DNA of 64,000 nucleotides from Halopseudomonas oceani (GCF_002903165.1 NZ_PPSK01000005.1:62001-126000); one strand, 5' to 3'; numbered from the stretch's first letter, positions 44,477 to 53,474 are shown. The notes: generated from the letters alone by a model not told the origin. Program-made: numbers and translations.

Positions 44477-45366
44477 CAGTTGCCTTCAACCTGCGCGTGC
44501 AGCGCGGCAACCTGACTCTGCAGCGTATTCAGGCTACGGTTGGTCTGTAGACGGAAACTGTCGATTGCCTGCAGCGCCTGGTCGTTGGCTGCCTGACGAC
44601 GATCCAGCTCCGCGCGCATGGCCTGAACGGCCTGCTGCACGGCCTCATTATTGCCCTTGTTCTGCAGCGCGGTGAGCCCCTGCTTGAGCTCGTCAAGCTG
44701 CTCGGCCTGCTGGCCCAATTGCAACTGAACCACCGAGAGAGTCCCAAGCTGCGTCTGCATCTGCTGCAGCGCCTTATCGGCGTCGGCAAATTGCTGTTGC
44801 AATGCTGCCAAACTATCGGAGCGCTTCTTGCCGTCCTCTTGCAGCGCCATGGTGCTTTCCTGCAACGCCGCAATGGCCGTCTGTTGTGTCGTTGCCTGCT
44901 CGCTACTGCGCTGATCTGCCTGCTGTAGTGCTACCAGTTGCTGCTTGTACTCCCCCTGCTCCTTGCGCACAGCCTGCAACATGTCCTCGATGCGCTCCAG
45001 TTGCGCCTTGCGGTCCTGCTCTGCAGCACCGAGGGAGTCTTCGGTGGCGGACACTTTGCCGGTTATATCCTGAATGCGCCCAGAGGCTTCTTCACTGATC
45101 CGGGCAAAGCTGTTCTGGGTTGCAACCAGTTGCTGACGCAGCAGGCTCTGCTGCTGATGGGTCCAATAGCCCAGGCCCAGCAAAGCGACTGTCAATGCAG
45201 CGCACAGGGCCCACAGCAGGCCGTTGCCAGGGGCCGCAGCACGTTCCGGGACATCTGCACGCAGACCGCTGGCGCGCGGCGGAACATTTGCCGTCGACCG
45301 ATCACCCAGATCGTTGTCACGACTGGCACTGATGCTTGGCAGCTCACCCAACTCCGGTTCCTTCAT
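44476..45366 (-). CDS. Coiled-coil inner-membrane protein, function unknown
   Basis: A 296-residue protein I do not recognise. A charged, Pro/Ala-rich cytoplasmic N-terminus (1-47) precedes one membrane helix at about residues 50-70 (LLWALCAALTVALLGLGYW). The remaining 225 residues are almost pure coiled coil, rich in Gln, Glu, Ala and Leu, with heptad-like runs (RISEEASGRIQDITGKV, ALQQADQRSSEQATTQQ, LQQMQTQLGTLSVV). It resembles pseudomonad proteins labelled ATPase involved in DNA repair by composition alone, which I do not trust. It is coupled to acpH (TGATG). Confidence 0.7.
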   Translation of the reverse strand: MKEPELGELPSISASRDNDLGDRSTANVPPRASGLRADVPERAAAPGNGLLWALCAALTVALLGLGYWTHQQQSLLRQQLVATQNSFARISEEASGRIQDITGKVSATEDSLGAAEQDRKAQLERIEDMLQAVRKEQGEYKQQLVALQQADQRSSEQATTQQTAIAALQESTMALQEDGKKRSDSLAALQQQFADADKALQQMQTQLGTLSVVQLQLGQQAEQLDELKQGLTALQNKGNNEAVQQAVQAMRAELDRRQAANDQALQAIDSFRLQTNRSLNTLQSQVAALHAQVEGN

Positions 45367-45588
45367 CTCACCCTCTCACGAAAAAAACCCTGAAACCCTT
45401 GCGCCAGAGCAGTGCAACCCTGCACCAGCAGACTGCACAAAGCGCGAAGAAAACACCTGACTCGGCGCTTTGACCGGCGCAAAACGCGATGTATCCGCCA
45501 ACAAGCGCATATTGGTACATATTCTGCTTGCGGAATACCGACTTGGCTATAACACCTTACTCAGCCAATCACCTAAGGGGGTATGAGC

Positions 45589-45948
45589 ATGATTGCAGAT
45601 GCACAGTTCAACCGCGCCACCCTGGATTGCATGACCGCACTGCGCCGGCAGATTAAACGCACGTTGGGCGTGACCATCCGTCTTGGCGATCCGGACGCCG
45701 TGGAAAGCATGATCGGGCTGAGCCGCGACAGCAGCTCGGCTGAAATTCGCGAACTTGGTTCTCGCTTGGCAGACATGGTTAAACCAGACCATGATGACGG
45801 GCCTTCGCCGCTGGCACAGGGAGCCATCGCCTCACGGCAGTTCCAGCACCGCCAAGAGAACATCGCCCGGCTGGAAGCCGAGTCGGAAGCAGGCGAAGCC
45901 CCTGCCGGCAGCGTGCGCATCTATCGAGGTCAGGTAATCCGCGGCTGA
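45589..45948 (+). CDS. Small cytoplasmic protein of unknown function
   Basis: A 119-residue soluble protein I cannot assign. It begins MIADAQFNRATLDCMTALRRQIKRTLGVTIRL and has an amphipathic helical middle (SAEIRELGSRLADMV). It ends with a VRIYRGQVIRG strand. AAGGGG about 7 bases upstream favours ATG 45589 over the ATG at 45583. It has no signal or membrane helix. It stands between the coiled-coil gene and a dehydrogenase-like gene, with no clear operon. Confidence 0.65.
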   Translation: MIADAQFNRATLDCMTALRRQIKRTLGVTIRLGDPDAVESMIGLSRDSSSAEIRELGSRLADMVKPDHDDGPSPLAQGAIASRQFQHRQENIARLEAESEAGEAPAGSVRIYRGQVIRG

Positions 45949-46030
45949 CCCGCAGCCAGGCCGCCACGCACTGGTACAAGCCCGCTCAAGCCATTACTCT
46001 GATTGCTCCCCGTAACTCAGGAGCAAGTGC

Positions 46031-47083
46031 ATGCGGCAATGGATGATCTATGGTGCCAATGGTTATACCGGCAAGCTACTGGCCAGGGCCGCCGCGGAGC
46101 GGGGTTTGCAACCCGTTCTCGCCGGTCGCAATCGCTCGGCCGTCGCCGCGCTGGCCGCAGAACTCAGCTTGCCGCACCGCTGCTTCGACCTGAGCCAGCC
46201 AGAGCAGGTACGTGAAAACCTGCAGGGCATGCAGGTGGTGCTGCACTGCGCAGGCCCCTTTTCCGCCACCAGCCAGCCGCTGATAGACGCCTGCCTGACA
46301 ACAGGCTGCCATTATCTGGACATCACCGGCGAAATCGACGTCTTTGTCGCTGCACAGAGCCGGCAAGCCGAGGCCGAACAGGCTGGCATCGTCATCTGTC
46401 CGGGCGTCGGCTTCGACGTGATACCGACGGACTGCATCGCCGCCCGGCTGAAACTGGCACTGCATGATGCTGACCGCCTGGCGCTGGGGTTCGACACCGT
46501 CAGCTCGCTGTCTCCCGGCACCGCCAGAACCTCAGTTGAAGGCCTCAAATACGGTGGTCGCATTCGCAAGGATGACCGCATCCAGACCGTGCCGCTGGCC
46601 TACCAAAGTCGCGAGATCGATTTCGGCAACGGCACCAAGCACGCGGTTACCATTCCCTGGGGGGACATTGCCACGGCCTGGTTCACCACCGGCATTGACG
46701 ACATCGAAGTTTTCCTGCCAATGGCACCCAGTGCGGCGGCACGCCTGCGCCGGCTGGACCGGTTTCGGCCACTCCTCGGGCTGGCGCCGGTACAGGCACT
46801 GTTGAAATACCTGGTCGCCCGCCGCATCCATGGCCCGGATCTGCATCAGCGCGAAGCCGCACGCTGCTATGTTTGGGGCGAGGCGCAGAATCGCGCAGGC
46901 AAGAAGATCGTGGCGCGGATCGAAACCGCCAATGCCTACGATGTAACGGTAGAAGGTGCGCTATACGCCGTCGGTTTCCTGCTAGAAAACGAGCCAGCGC
47001 CCGGCTACTACACCCCTTCCCGACTGCTGGGCCCGGACTGTATTGAGCAGTTGCCGGGGTCAGGCGCAATGCACATCGAGTGA
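46031..47083 (+). CDS. Saccharopine-dehydrogenase-like NAD(P)-binding protein
   Basis: A 350-residue protein with an N-terminal Rossmann motif (MIYGANGYTGKLLARAAAERG near residue 5) and a LDITGEIDVFVAAQ segment near 96. The C-terminal half fits the saccharopine dehydrogenase-like/trans-acting enoyl reductase group (GVGFDVIPTDCIAARL near 123). GGAG stands 7 bases before ATG 46031. The reaction is not known; members are often misnamed saccharopine dehydrogenase. It is convergent with argP. Confidence 0.78.
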   Translation: MRQWMIYGANGYTGKLLARAAAERGLQPVLAGRNRSAVAALAAELSLPHRCFDLSQPEQVRENLQGMQVVLHCAGPFSATSQPLIDACLTTGCHYLDITGEIDVFVAAQSRQAEAEQAGIVICPGVGFDVIPTDCIAARLKLALHDADRLALGFDTVSSLSPGTARTSVEGLKYGGRIRKDDRIQTVPLAYQSREIDFGNGTKHAVTIPWGDIATAWFTTGIDDIEVFLPMAPSAAARLRRLDRFRPLLGLAPVQALLKYLVARRIHGPDLHQREAARCYVWGEAQNRAGKKIVARIETANAYDVTVEGALYAVGFLLENEPAPGYYTPSRLLGPDCIEQLPGSGAMHIE

Positions 47084-47088
47084 CACCG

Positions 47089-47991
47089 TCAGCCTTGCAC
47101 GTCAGCCGCCAACAACGCCGGCGCCCGACGTGCTAGCTCCGCGGTCAGGCCTTCTAGCAACTGACCGCCGGTACGCCAGTAATGCCAGTACAGCGGCACC
47201 GGCTGTGACCAGCCGGGCAAGAGCTCACACAGCTGCCCGCTGCGCAACTCCGCAGTAACCTGCAGTGCCGGGACCATCCCCCAGCCCACGCCGGCTTGCA
47301 GCATGCGCACAAACCCTTCCGATGACGGGCACAGGTGGTAATCAAAGTCCCCCTCGACCCCAAGCTGGCGAATGAACCGGTGCTGCAACTGATCATCCGG
47401 CCCGAACACCACCGCCGGAACCTTCCGCACATCGGCACTCCCCAGTCCGCTCGGGAAATGGCGCGCGACAAATGCCGGACTGGCGACGGCCAAATAGCGC
47501 ATTTCACCCAGCAGCATACTGCGAGCGCCGGCCACCGGCTGCTCGACAGCGCACAGACAAGCTGCCACCTCGCCGCTGCGCATGCGCCTCAGCCCAACAT
47601 CCTGATCTTCCAGCTGCTGGTCCAGCAGCACACGTTCACGCTCGCACCAGGGCGCAACCGCCGCTGCCCACCAGGTAGCCAAACTATCGGCGTTAAGCGC
47701 CACCCGCAGCCGCGTGCGACCTGCATCACTGTCAATCTGCGGCAGGTCGTGACGCAGGTCGCGCTCCAGCAGCCGCACCTGCTGTACATGATTCAGCAAG
47801 CGTTGCCCCGCGGCGGTCGCCTGCGGGGGCGATGCCCGCACCAGCACCGGCGCGCCGAGCCGCGCCTCCAGCAGTTTGATGCGCTGCGAGATCGCTGATT
47901 GCGACAACCCAAGCAGATTTGCCGCCCGCTCGAAGCCACCCTGCTCGACGACAGCTGCCAAAGCAGCCAATAGCTTGTAATCCAGCATCAT
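47089..47991 (-). CDS. argP: LysR-type regulator ArgP (IciA family)
   Basis: A 300-residue LysR-family activator with a winged helix at residues 4-62 (LAALAAVVEQGGFERAANLLGLSQSAISQRIKLLEARLGAPVLVR). The effector-binding domain follows. The family responds to lysine and arginine and controls an amino-acid exporter. The divergent neighbour is an argO/lysE-type exporter, supporting the name. Two LysR-type boxes lie in the 89-base gap. One overlaps its own start, suggesting self-control. The start is one of two adjacent ATGs (47991 or 47988). Confidence 0.88.
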   Translation of the reverse strand: MMLDYKLLAALAAVVEQGGFERAANLLGLSQSAISQRIKLLEARLGAPVLVRASPPQATAAGQRLLNHVQQVRLLERDLRHDLPQIDSDAGRTRLRVALNADSLATWWAAAVAPWCERERVLLDQQLEDQDVGLRRMRSGEVAACLCAVEQPVAGARSMLLGEMRYLAVASPAFVARHFPSGLGSADVRKVPAVVFGPDDQLQHRFIRQLGVEGDFDYHLCPSSEGFVRMLQAGVGWGMVPALQVTAELRSGQLCELLPGWSQPVPLYWHYWRTGGQLLEGLTAELARRAPALLAADVQG

Positions 47992-48033
47992 TACTTTCTC
48001 TAATATGACATCAGCATTATTGCTTTTTCTAAT
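47990..48033. promoter_or_regulatory. Two LysR-type T-N11-A boxes between argP and argO
   Basis: Two 15-bp elements, ATTA-N7-TAAT at 47990-48004 and ATTG-N7-TAAT at 48019-48033, form part of a 22-base direct repeat with 19 identical positions. They are 29 bases apart start to start. Each has the T-N11-A form of LysR sites. The first covers the argP start codon. Confidence 0.6.
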
Positions 48034-48080
48034 TTCAAAATCTAACGCACACTGGCGCCGTTTTCACTCGGAGCCCGTCC

Positions 48081-48710
48081 ATGCCCAGCATTTTCTCCAG
48101 TTACATTCACGGTCTGGTCGCCGCCGCAGGCTTGATCATGGCCATCGGCGCACAAAATGCGTTCGTCCTTGCCCAGGGCCTGCGCCGAGAGCATCACATC
48201 AGCGTTGCCCTGATCTGCATGAGCTGCGACGCAGTCCTGATCCTCGCCGGCACCTTCGGCCTCGCCGCCTTGCTGCAGACTCACCCGCTGGCAATGGAAA
48301 TCACCCGCTGGGGCGGTGTCCTGTTTCTCACCGTTTACGCCTTGCAGGCGCTCTGGCGCTCCGTCTCGCCGCGCGGGCTTGAAGCAATGCGTGCGCCAGC
48401 ACGCTCGCGCCATGCTGTACTGCTGACCACACTGGCGGTCACGCTGCTCAACCCTCATGTCTATCTCGACACCATGGTGTTGATCGGCAGCCTGGCCGCG
48501 CAACACCGCCTCCCCCTGGTGTTTGCACTCGGCGCGACAACGGCATCAATCCTCTGGTTCACCCTGCTGGCGCTAGGGTCTGCCCGTATGGCGCCCGTGC
48601 TAAAACGCCCTCTGACCTGGCGCTGCATCGACCTCGCAGTTGCGGCAATGATGCTGACAGTCGCTTGGTCGCTGGCCAAACCCGCACTGCAGACCCTCTG
48701 GCAAGCCTAA
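48081..48710 (+). CDS. argO: Basic amino-acid exporter, LysE/ArgO family
   Basis: A 209-residue inner-membrane protein with six hydrophobic segments. The typical LysE/ArgO opening is seen: GLVAAAGLIMAIGAQNAFVLAQGLRREH near residue 11, and the LLNPHVYLDTMVLIGS motif near 127. It should export arginine or lysine analogues. Divergent argP is its expected activator. The start MPSIFSS at 48081 follows the conserved spacing. Confidence 0.88.
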   Translation: MPSIFSSYIHGLVAAAGLIMAIGAQNAFVLAQGLRREHHISVALICMSCDAVLILAGTFGLAALLQTHPLAMEITRWGGVLFLTVYALQALWRSVSPRGLEAMRAPARSRHAVLLTTLAVTLLNPHVYLDTMVLIGSLAAQHRLPLVFALGATTASILWFTLLALGSARMAPVLKRPLTWRCIDLAVAAMMLTVAWSLAKPALQTLWQA

Positions 48711-48751
48711 AACCACATGGAAGGTGCGTGGATAGCCGCACACACAGGTGC

Positions 48752-48924
48752 TATGATCGGGGCTTCCCGATCGCAAGACGGGCAGCGCCCGGCGGAGCGA
48801 GTATCAGCTGCCGACAAGAAGGCGTAGACGGTTCGCCGCCAGGCTCAGTTCAAGCCGCGGCCGGCTGTCGAGACAAACGACACGATCGTTTCCGGAACGT
48901 GATACCTGACGATGGAGATAAACC
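48752..48924 (+). promoter_or_regulatory. GC-rich leader upstream of sodB with a -10-like element
   Basis: TATGAT at 48752-48757 is a good -10 candidate. If used, the sodB transcript would have an untranslated leader of about 160 bases with several GC-rich inverted segments. I cannot match it to a known riboswitch. GGAG lies about 10 bases before the ATG. A 24-codon open frame in this stretch has no ribosome-binding site. Confidence 0.35.
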
Positions 48925-49506
48925 ATGGCTTTTGAATTACCCGCACTCCCTTACGAAAAGAACGCACTGGAACCGCACATCTCTGCAGAGACCCTGGAAT
49001 ACCACCACGGCAAGCATCACAACACCTACGTTGTGAACCTGAACAACATGGTTCCGGGCACCGAGTACGAAGGCAAGAGCCTGGAAGAGATCATCAAAAC
49101 TTCCAGCGGCGGCGTCTTCAACAACGCAGCACAAATCTGGAACCACACCTTCTACTGGAACTGCCTGAGCCCGAACGGCGGCGGTGAGCCGACCGGCGAG
49201 CTGGCCGAAGCCATCAACAAGGCATTTGGCTCTTTCGCAGCATTCAAAGAAGAGTTCAGCAAAGTCTCCATCGGCACCTTCGGTTCCGGCTGGGGCTGGC
49301 TGGTCAAGAAAGCTGATGGCTCCCTGGCGCTGGCCAGCACCATCGGCGCCGGCTGCCCGCTGACCAGCGGCGACACCCCGCTGCTGACCTGCGACGTTTG
49401 GGAACACGCCTACTACATCGACTACCGCAATGCGCGTCCGAAGTACGTAGAAGCGTTCTGGAACCTGGTCAACTGGGACTTCGTAGCGAAAAACTTCGCT
49501 GCCTGA
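48925..49506 (+). CDS. sodB: Iron superoxide dismutase
   Basis: A 193-residue Fe-type SOD. The metal ligands are His27 ([11 protein letters not shown]), His74 (WNHTFYW), and Asp/His in [14 protein letters not shown] near 157-161. The SPNGGG and FGSGWGWLV motifs fit FeSOD. Codons are strongly biased to common ones. In P. aeruginosa SodB is repressed under iron shortage by Fur/PrrF; no such element is visible here. It precedes bifA, as in P. aeruginosa. Confidence 0.97.
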   Translation: MAFELPALPYEKNALEPHISAETLEYHHGKHHNTYVVNLNNMVPGTEYEGKSLEEIIKTSSGGVFNNAAQIWNHTFYWNCLSPNGGGEPTGELAEAINKAFGSFAAFKEEFSKVSIGTFGSGWGWLVKKADGSLALASTIGAGCPLTSGDTPLLTCDVWEHAYYIDYRNARPKYVEAFWNLVNWDFVAKNFAA

Positions 49507-49530
49507 TCCTGCCTGACTCTGCGTTATCCA

Positions 49531-49563
49531 CAACACCCTGCCTCGGCAGGGTGTTGTGCTTTT
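49531..49563 (+). terminator. Terminator after sodB
   Basis: A perfect 11-12 bp stem CAACACCCTGCC/GGCAGGGTGTTG with a small loop, then TGCTTTT. It lies 25 bases after the stop codon. Confidence 0.85.
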
Positions 49564-49725
49564 GGTGATTGCAAAATGATTGCGCTTTGACCTCGTCCAC
49601 TGGATTATCGATACTCAGAAGCTGGCACGCCGAATATTGTGCGCGTCGGAGTCTTGCGCAGGCGCTGGAATTGACTGCATGATGGCCTAATAGCGCAATC
49701 CATCGGGATAAGGAATAAGAAGACG

Positions 49726-51792
49726 TTGAAGCTCGAGCGCCGGCACAGTCTATCCATAAAACTGCTCCGCCTGGTGCTGCTCTGGGCGCTGCTGGTGGGC
49801 TTGGTACTGAGCCTTGGGCAGATCGCTTTCGACTTGCGCAAGGAGCGCCGGGAGATTGATCGCACCGCAGAGCAGATCCTTGCGATGTCGCAGGATCCAG
49901 CTACCCAGGCAGTCTACAGCCTGGATCGCGAAATGGCGTTGCAGGTCATCGGTGGCCTGTTCGAACATCCCGCAGTGCGCTTTGCTTCCATCGGTCACCC
50001 TGACGAAACCCAACTGGCCAGCCGTGAACGGCCGCTGGTCGACAGCCCACTGCGCAAGGTCACAGACTGGCTATTTGGCGTAGAACAACACTACAGCATC
50101 GGCCTGTTTGGCCGCGAACCCTACAACGAGTACTACGGCGACCTGCGCATCGTCCTCGATACCGCCCCCTACGGCGAAGACTTCCTGCAGAGCTCATTGA
50201 TCATCCTTGTCTCCGGCACCCTGCGCGCCGTTGCTATGGCACTGGCACTGTACCTGCTCTATCACCTGCTGCTGACCAAACCACTGGCCGGCATTATTGA
50301 CCGCATCAGTGACATCAACCCCGACCACCCCGGGAAGATGCATATCCCCATGTTGCCGGGCCAGGAAAAGAACGAGCTTGGCCTGTGGATCAACAAGGCC
50401 AACGAGTTACTTGAATCCATCGAGCGCAACAGCAATCGCCGGCGCGAAGCTGAAGCCAACCTGTTGCATATGGCCCAGCACGATCATCTGACCGGCCTGC
50501 CAAATCGCAGCATGCTGCAGGAGCAGCTCAGCCGTATTCTCAGCGACGCAGGCCGGCGCCAACGCGGTGTTGCCGTGCTCTGCTGCGGGCTGGACGATTT
50601 CAAGGAAATCAACGAGCAATTCAGCTACCAGTCCGGCGATAGCCTGCTGGTCACCGTCGCTGACCGCCTGCGCGCCAACAGCGGGCGGCTCGGCAGCCTC
50701 GCACGGCTGGGTGGCGACCAGTTCGCCCTGGTTCAGACCGGCGTCAGTGAGCCATACGAGGCAGCCGAACTAGCTCAGACCATCCTTGATGATCTGGGCC
50801 GACCGTTCGATATTGGTGAACACACCGTCAGCCTGCGCGCGACCATTGGCATCACCCTGTTTCCGGACGACGGCGATAACGCAGAGAAGCTGCTGCAGAA
50901 GGCTGAACAGACGATGATGCTGGCCAAGGCACGCTCACGGAATCGCTACCAGTTTTACATTGCCAGCCTGGACAGCGAGATGCGCGTGCGCCGCGAGCTC
51001 GACAAGGAGCTACGCGGCGCACTGGAACGCAACGAGTTCCACCTCGTCTACCAACCGCAAATCGCGTTTGACGATCACCGCGTAGTTGGCGTGGAGGCAC
51101 TGCTGCGCTGGCACCACCCGGAACGCGGACTGGTGCCACCAGACCTGTTCATTCCGCTGGCGGAGCAGAACGGCAGCATCATCGAAATTGGCGAGTGGGT
51201 GCTGGATCAGTCCTGCCGCCAACTGCGTCTCTGGCACGACAGCGGGATGACCGAGCTACGCATGGCCGTCAACCTGTCGACCGTGCAGTTGCACCACAGC
51301 GAGCTTTCCCGGGTGGTCACCAACCTGATCCAGCGCTACAAGCTGCCAGCACGCTGTCTCGAGATGGAGGTCACCGAAACCGGCCTGATGGAAGACATAG
51401 CCGCTGCCGCAGGCCACCTCAACAGCTTGAAAAAAGCGGGCGTACAGATTGCCATTGACGATTTCGGCACCGGCTATTCATCGCTGAGCTACCTACGCGG
51501 GCTGCCGCTGGACAAGATCAAGATTGATCGCAGCTTCGTTCAGGATGTGCTGGTCGACGAAGACGACGCAACCATCGTCCGCGCCATCATCCAACTTGGC
51601 CGCAGTCTCAACATGGAAGTCATTGCCGAAGGGGTGGAATCGGCTGAGCAGGAAGCCTACATCATTGCTCAGGGATGCAATGAGGGGCAGGGCTACTACT
51701 ACAGCCGCCCGCTCTCTGCCACAGCGTTCACCGACTGGCTGCACAGCTACAACCATGCAACTGAAAAGGCCCGGCGCTCGGAGTTGAGCTGA
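49726..51792 (+). CDS. bifA: c-di-GMP phosphodiesterase BifA (GGDQF-EAL)
   Basis: A 688-residue inner-membrane protein. It has a membrane helix at residues 12-32, a periplasmic part to about 155, a second helix near 158-183, and a HAMP-like linker. The GGDEF-type domain carries GGDQF near 328, exactly the altered motif known for BifA of P. aeruginosa (687 residues), which also lies after sodB. The EAL domain is complete: VEALLRWHHP near 455, NLSTVQ, EVTETGL, IDDFGTGYSS near 574, KIDRSF and AEGVES. BifA lowers c-di-GMP and promotes swarming over biofilm. The start is TTG 49726; no later start would keep the first helix. Confidence 0.93.
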   Translation: MKLERRHSLSIKLLRLVLLWALLVGLVLSLGQIAFDLRKERREIDRTAEQILAMSQDPATQAVYSLDREMALQVIGGLFEHPAVRFASIGHPDETQLASRERPLVDSPLRKVTDWLFGVEQHYSIGLFGREPYNEYYGDLRIVLDTAPYGEDFLQSSLIILVSGTLRAVAMALALYLLYHLLLTKPLAGIIDRISDINPDHPGKMHIPMLPGQEKNELGLWINKANELLESIERNSNRRREAEANLLHMAQHDHLTGLPNRSMLQEQLSRILSDAGRRQRGVAVLCCGLDDFKEINEQFSYQSGDSLLVTVADRLRANSGRLGSLARLGGDQFALVQTGVSEPYEAAELAQTILDDLGRPFDIGEHTVSLRATIGITLFPDDGDNAEKLLQKAEQTMMLAKARSRNRYQFYIASLDSEMRVRRELDKELRGALERNEFHLVYQPQIAFDDHRVVGVEALLRWHHPERGLVPPDLFIPLAEQNGSIIEIGEWVLDQSCRQLRLWHDSGMTELRMAVNLSTVQLHHSELSRVVTNLIQRYKLPARCLEMEVTETGLMEDIAAAAGHLNSLKKAGVQIAIDDFGTGYSSLSYLRGLPLDKIKIDRSFVQDVLVDEDDATIVRAIIQLGRSLNMEVIAEGVESAEQEAYIIAQGCNEGQGYYYSRPLSATAFTDWLHSYNHATEKARRSELS

Positions 51793-51795
51793 ACC

Positions 51796-52713
51796 TCAGC
51801 CGACCCAGAACCAGCAGGCCAGCGGTGCGCTGATCACCAGACCCACCAGCCCCAAAAACGCGCCTCGGCGCAGACGCTTGGCCAGGTCTTCCTCGTGATG
51901 ATCAGACAGGATAAAGGGCAAACCACGCCGTGGCGGCTTGCCGAGAGCGTGTACGAGTGGGCGCTGACCGTCGACCCTCGCCAACCGCCCCGCCTCACCA
52001 GCAGCAGCCTGGCGAACCCGCTCCCACTCCTGCATATCGAGTTCGCCATCACCATTACGGTCAAAGCGGGTGAGCAGATCATCGTAATCAGCTTTCCAGC
52101 CACTGATCACCTGCCGCGCTGCCGCTTGGCGGTCAAACTCATCGCGACCGCCACCACGACTTTCGAACCAACCGAGCGCATAAAGCAGCTCGCCCTCTGC
52201 AAACCACTCCTCGGTATAGCGGTAGCGCTTGCGAATTAACGTCGCCAGCAATCCCTTCTTCACTGAACTGCCAGCCGGCCAGCGCTGGCTACCCTCCCAG
52301 CGCCGACAGTGACGCGGGTGCACCTCGGCTCCACTGGGCATGACCCAGCAACTCCCGGTGTCGTCACGCAGCAGAAACGGCCGATCTGAGCTGCCTTGCT
52401 CGACAGTGTGCCAGTTGTTGTTCTTACCGCTGCGTCGATACTCCTCGACGCGAAACCGATACCACAGACAGTCGATCTCGCCGAGCGGCGAGATGAGCTG
52501 TGTATGCCCTCCAGCATCAAGCGTACCCTGCAGTTCGACCAGCCCCTGGGCCGCCGAGCGTACCTTTGAGGTTGGGGTGTCCTCTAGCCACCGCGCGCGC
52601 CGCAGGCGCGTCAGCATGAAATACAGACAGGCCAGCGCGACGGCGGTAATGATTGAGCTGAGCAGGTAGTAGTTAGCCGGCGACAGCAACAGGACGCCGT
52701 GCACATCAATCAT
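51796..52713 (-). CDS. GIDE-domain membrane protein with an EF-hand
   Basis: A 305-residue protein with a membrane helix at residues 14-35 (YLLSSIITAVALACLYFML) and another near the C-terminus (FLGLVGLVISAPLACWFWVG). Residues 60-185 resemble the GIDE domain (VELQGTLDAGG, CLWYRFRVEEYRR). The loop DRNGDGELDMQEW near residue 240 matches a calcium-binding EF-hand (D-x-N-x-D-G-x-L-D-x-x-E). GIDE proteins are often paired with LemA, as here, where its ATG overlaps the lemA stop. Function is unknown; GIDE relates to membrane E3-ligase proteins of eukaryotes by fold only. Confidence 0.75.
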   Translation of the reverse strand: MIDVHGVLLLSPANYYLLSSIITAVALACLYFMLTRLRRARWLEDTPTSKVRSAAQGLVELQGTLDAGGHTQLISPLGEIDCLWYRFRVEEYRRSGKNNNWHTVEQGSSDRPFLLRDDTGSCWVMPSGAEVHPRHCRRWEGSQRWPAGSSVKKGLLATLIRKRYRYTEEWFAEGELLYALGWFESRGGGRDEFDRQAAARQVISGWKADYDDLLTRFDRNGDGELDMQEWERVRQAAAGEAGRLARVDGQRPLVHALGKPPRRGLPFILSDHHEEDLAKRLRRGAFLGLVGLVISAPLACWFWVG

Positions 52714-53282
52714 GAAAACAGGGCCCTAATGTCGACATCAGCCTTTTCTTCAGCGGTAAACTGCAGCAGTTCGGCCGACTTGAAACCGAATAGCCGAGCC
52801 AGCAGCACCTCGGGGAACTGTTCGATACGGACATTATTGATGTTCACCGCAGCGTTATACAGTTCGCGCCGGTCGGCGATTCCGCTTTCCAACCCGGTGA
52901 TTCGTTCCTGCAAATGCTGAAATGACTCGCTCGCCTTCAGGTCAGGATAGTTTTCGGCCAATGCAAACAACTGCCCCAGCCCCGCCCGAAGGGCGCTTTC
53001 CGCACGACCGACACCTTTCACGTCGGATTCTGCGCGCGCTGCGGCAACCGCCCCCCTGGCTGCAATTACTCGCTCCAGGGTCTGGGTTTCGTGCTGCATG
53101 TAACGACGACAGGCTTCGACCAGCTTGGGCAGCTCGTCATGACGCTGCCGCAGCAGGACATCAATATTGGACCAGGCCTGACTGACCGCGTGTTTCACAC
53201 TCACCAACTGGTTGTACAGCATGATCGCGTACAACAGCACAACACCCAGCACGACCAACACAATAACCGTTGTAAGTTCCAT
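52710..53282 (-). CDS. LemA family protein
   Basis: A 190-residue LemA protein. It has one N-terminal membrane helix (LTTVIVLVVLGVVLLYAIMLYNQLV), then the classical LemA helical body with VSQAWSNIDVLLRQRHDELPKLVEAC near 30, ALRAGLGQLFALAENYPDLKASESF near 90 and YNAAVNINNVRIEQFPEVLLA near 130. ATG 53282 gives the family start; the frame is open 29 codons earlier. It is coupled to the GIDE gene. This LemA family (a membrane-anchored helical protein) is not the LemA two-component kinase. Confidence 0.92.
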   Translation of the reverse strand: MELTTVIVLVVLGVVLLYAIMLYNQLVSVKHAVSQAWSNIDVLLRQRHDELPKLVEACRRYMQHETQTLERVIAARGAVAAARAESDVKGVGRAESALRAGLGQLFALAENYPDLKASESFQHLQERITGLESGIADRRELYNAAVNINNVRIEQFPEVLLARLFGFKSAELLQFTAEEKADVDIRALFS

Positions 53283-53404
53283 TACCTGCTCTCCTGTTCC
53301 ATTGATCCCGCCTGACCACTGCACGTTACCGTGCGAACCCGCCACGTCCGGACACACCCGCTCGCCCAAGTCCCTGGCAGACTCAAGGGGTCACTATAAA
53401 GAGA

Positions 53405-53443
53405 TTAAAAAAAAGCCGCCACGCGCAAAAGGCTGACGGCTTT
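53405..53443 (-). terminator. Terminator downstream of rpoS
   Basis: On the minus strand a 7-bp stem AAAGCCG/CGGCTTT encloses an 18-base loop region and is followed by a run of T. It lies about 30 bases past the rpoS stop. Confidence 0.7.
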
Positions 53444-53474
53444 CAGGTCACCGAATGGCGACACATTGTGGTGG

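Noticed and set aside
53283-53474. An RsmZ-type small RNA downstream of rpoS
   Set aside because: In P. aeruginosa rsmZ is near rpoS, but this gap lacks a series of exposed GGA motifs and a suitable terminator in that direction.
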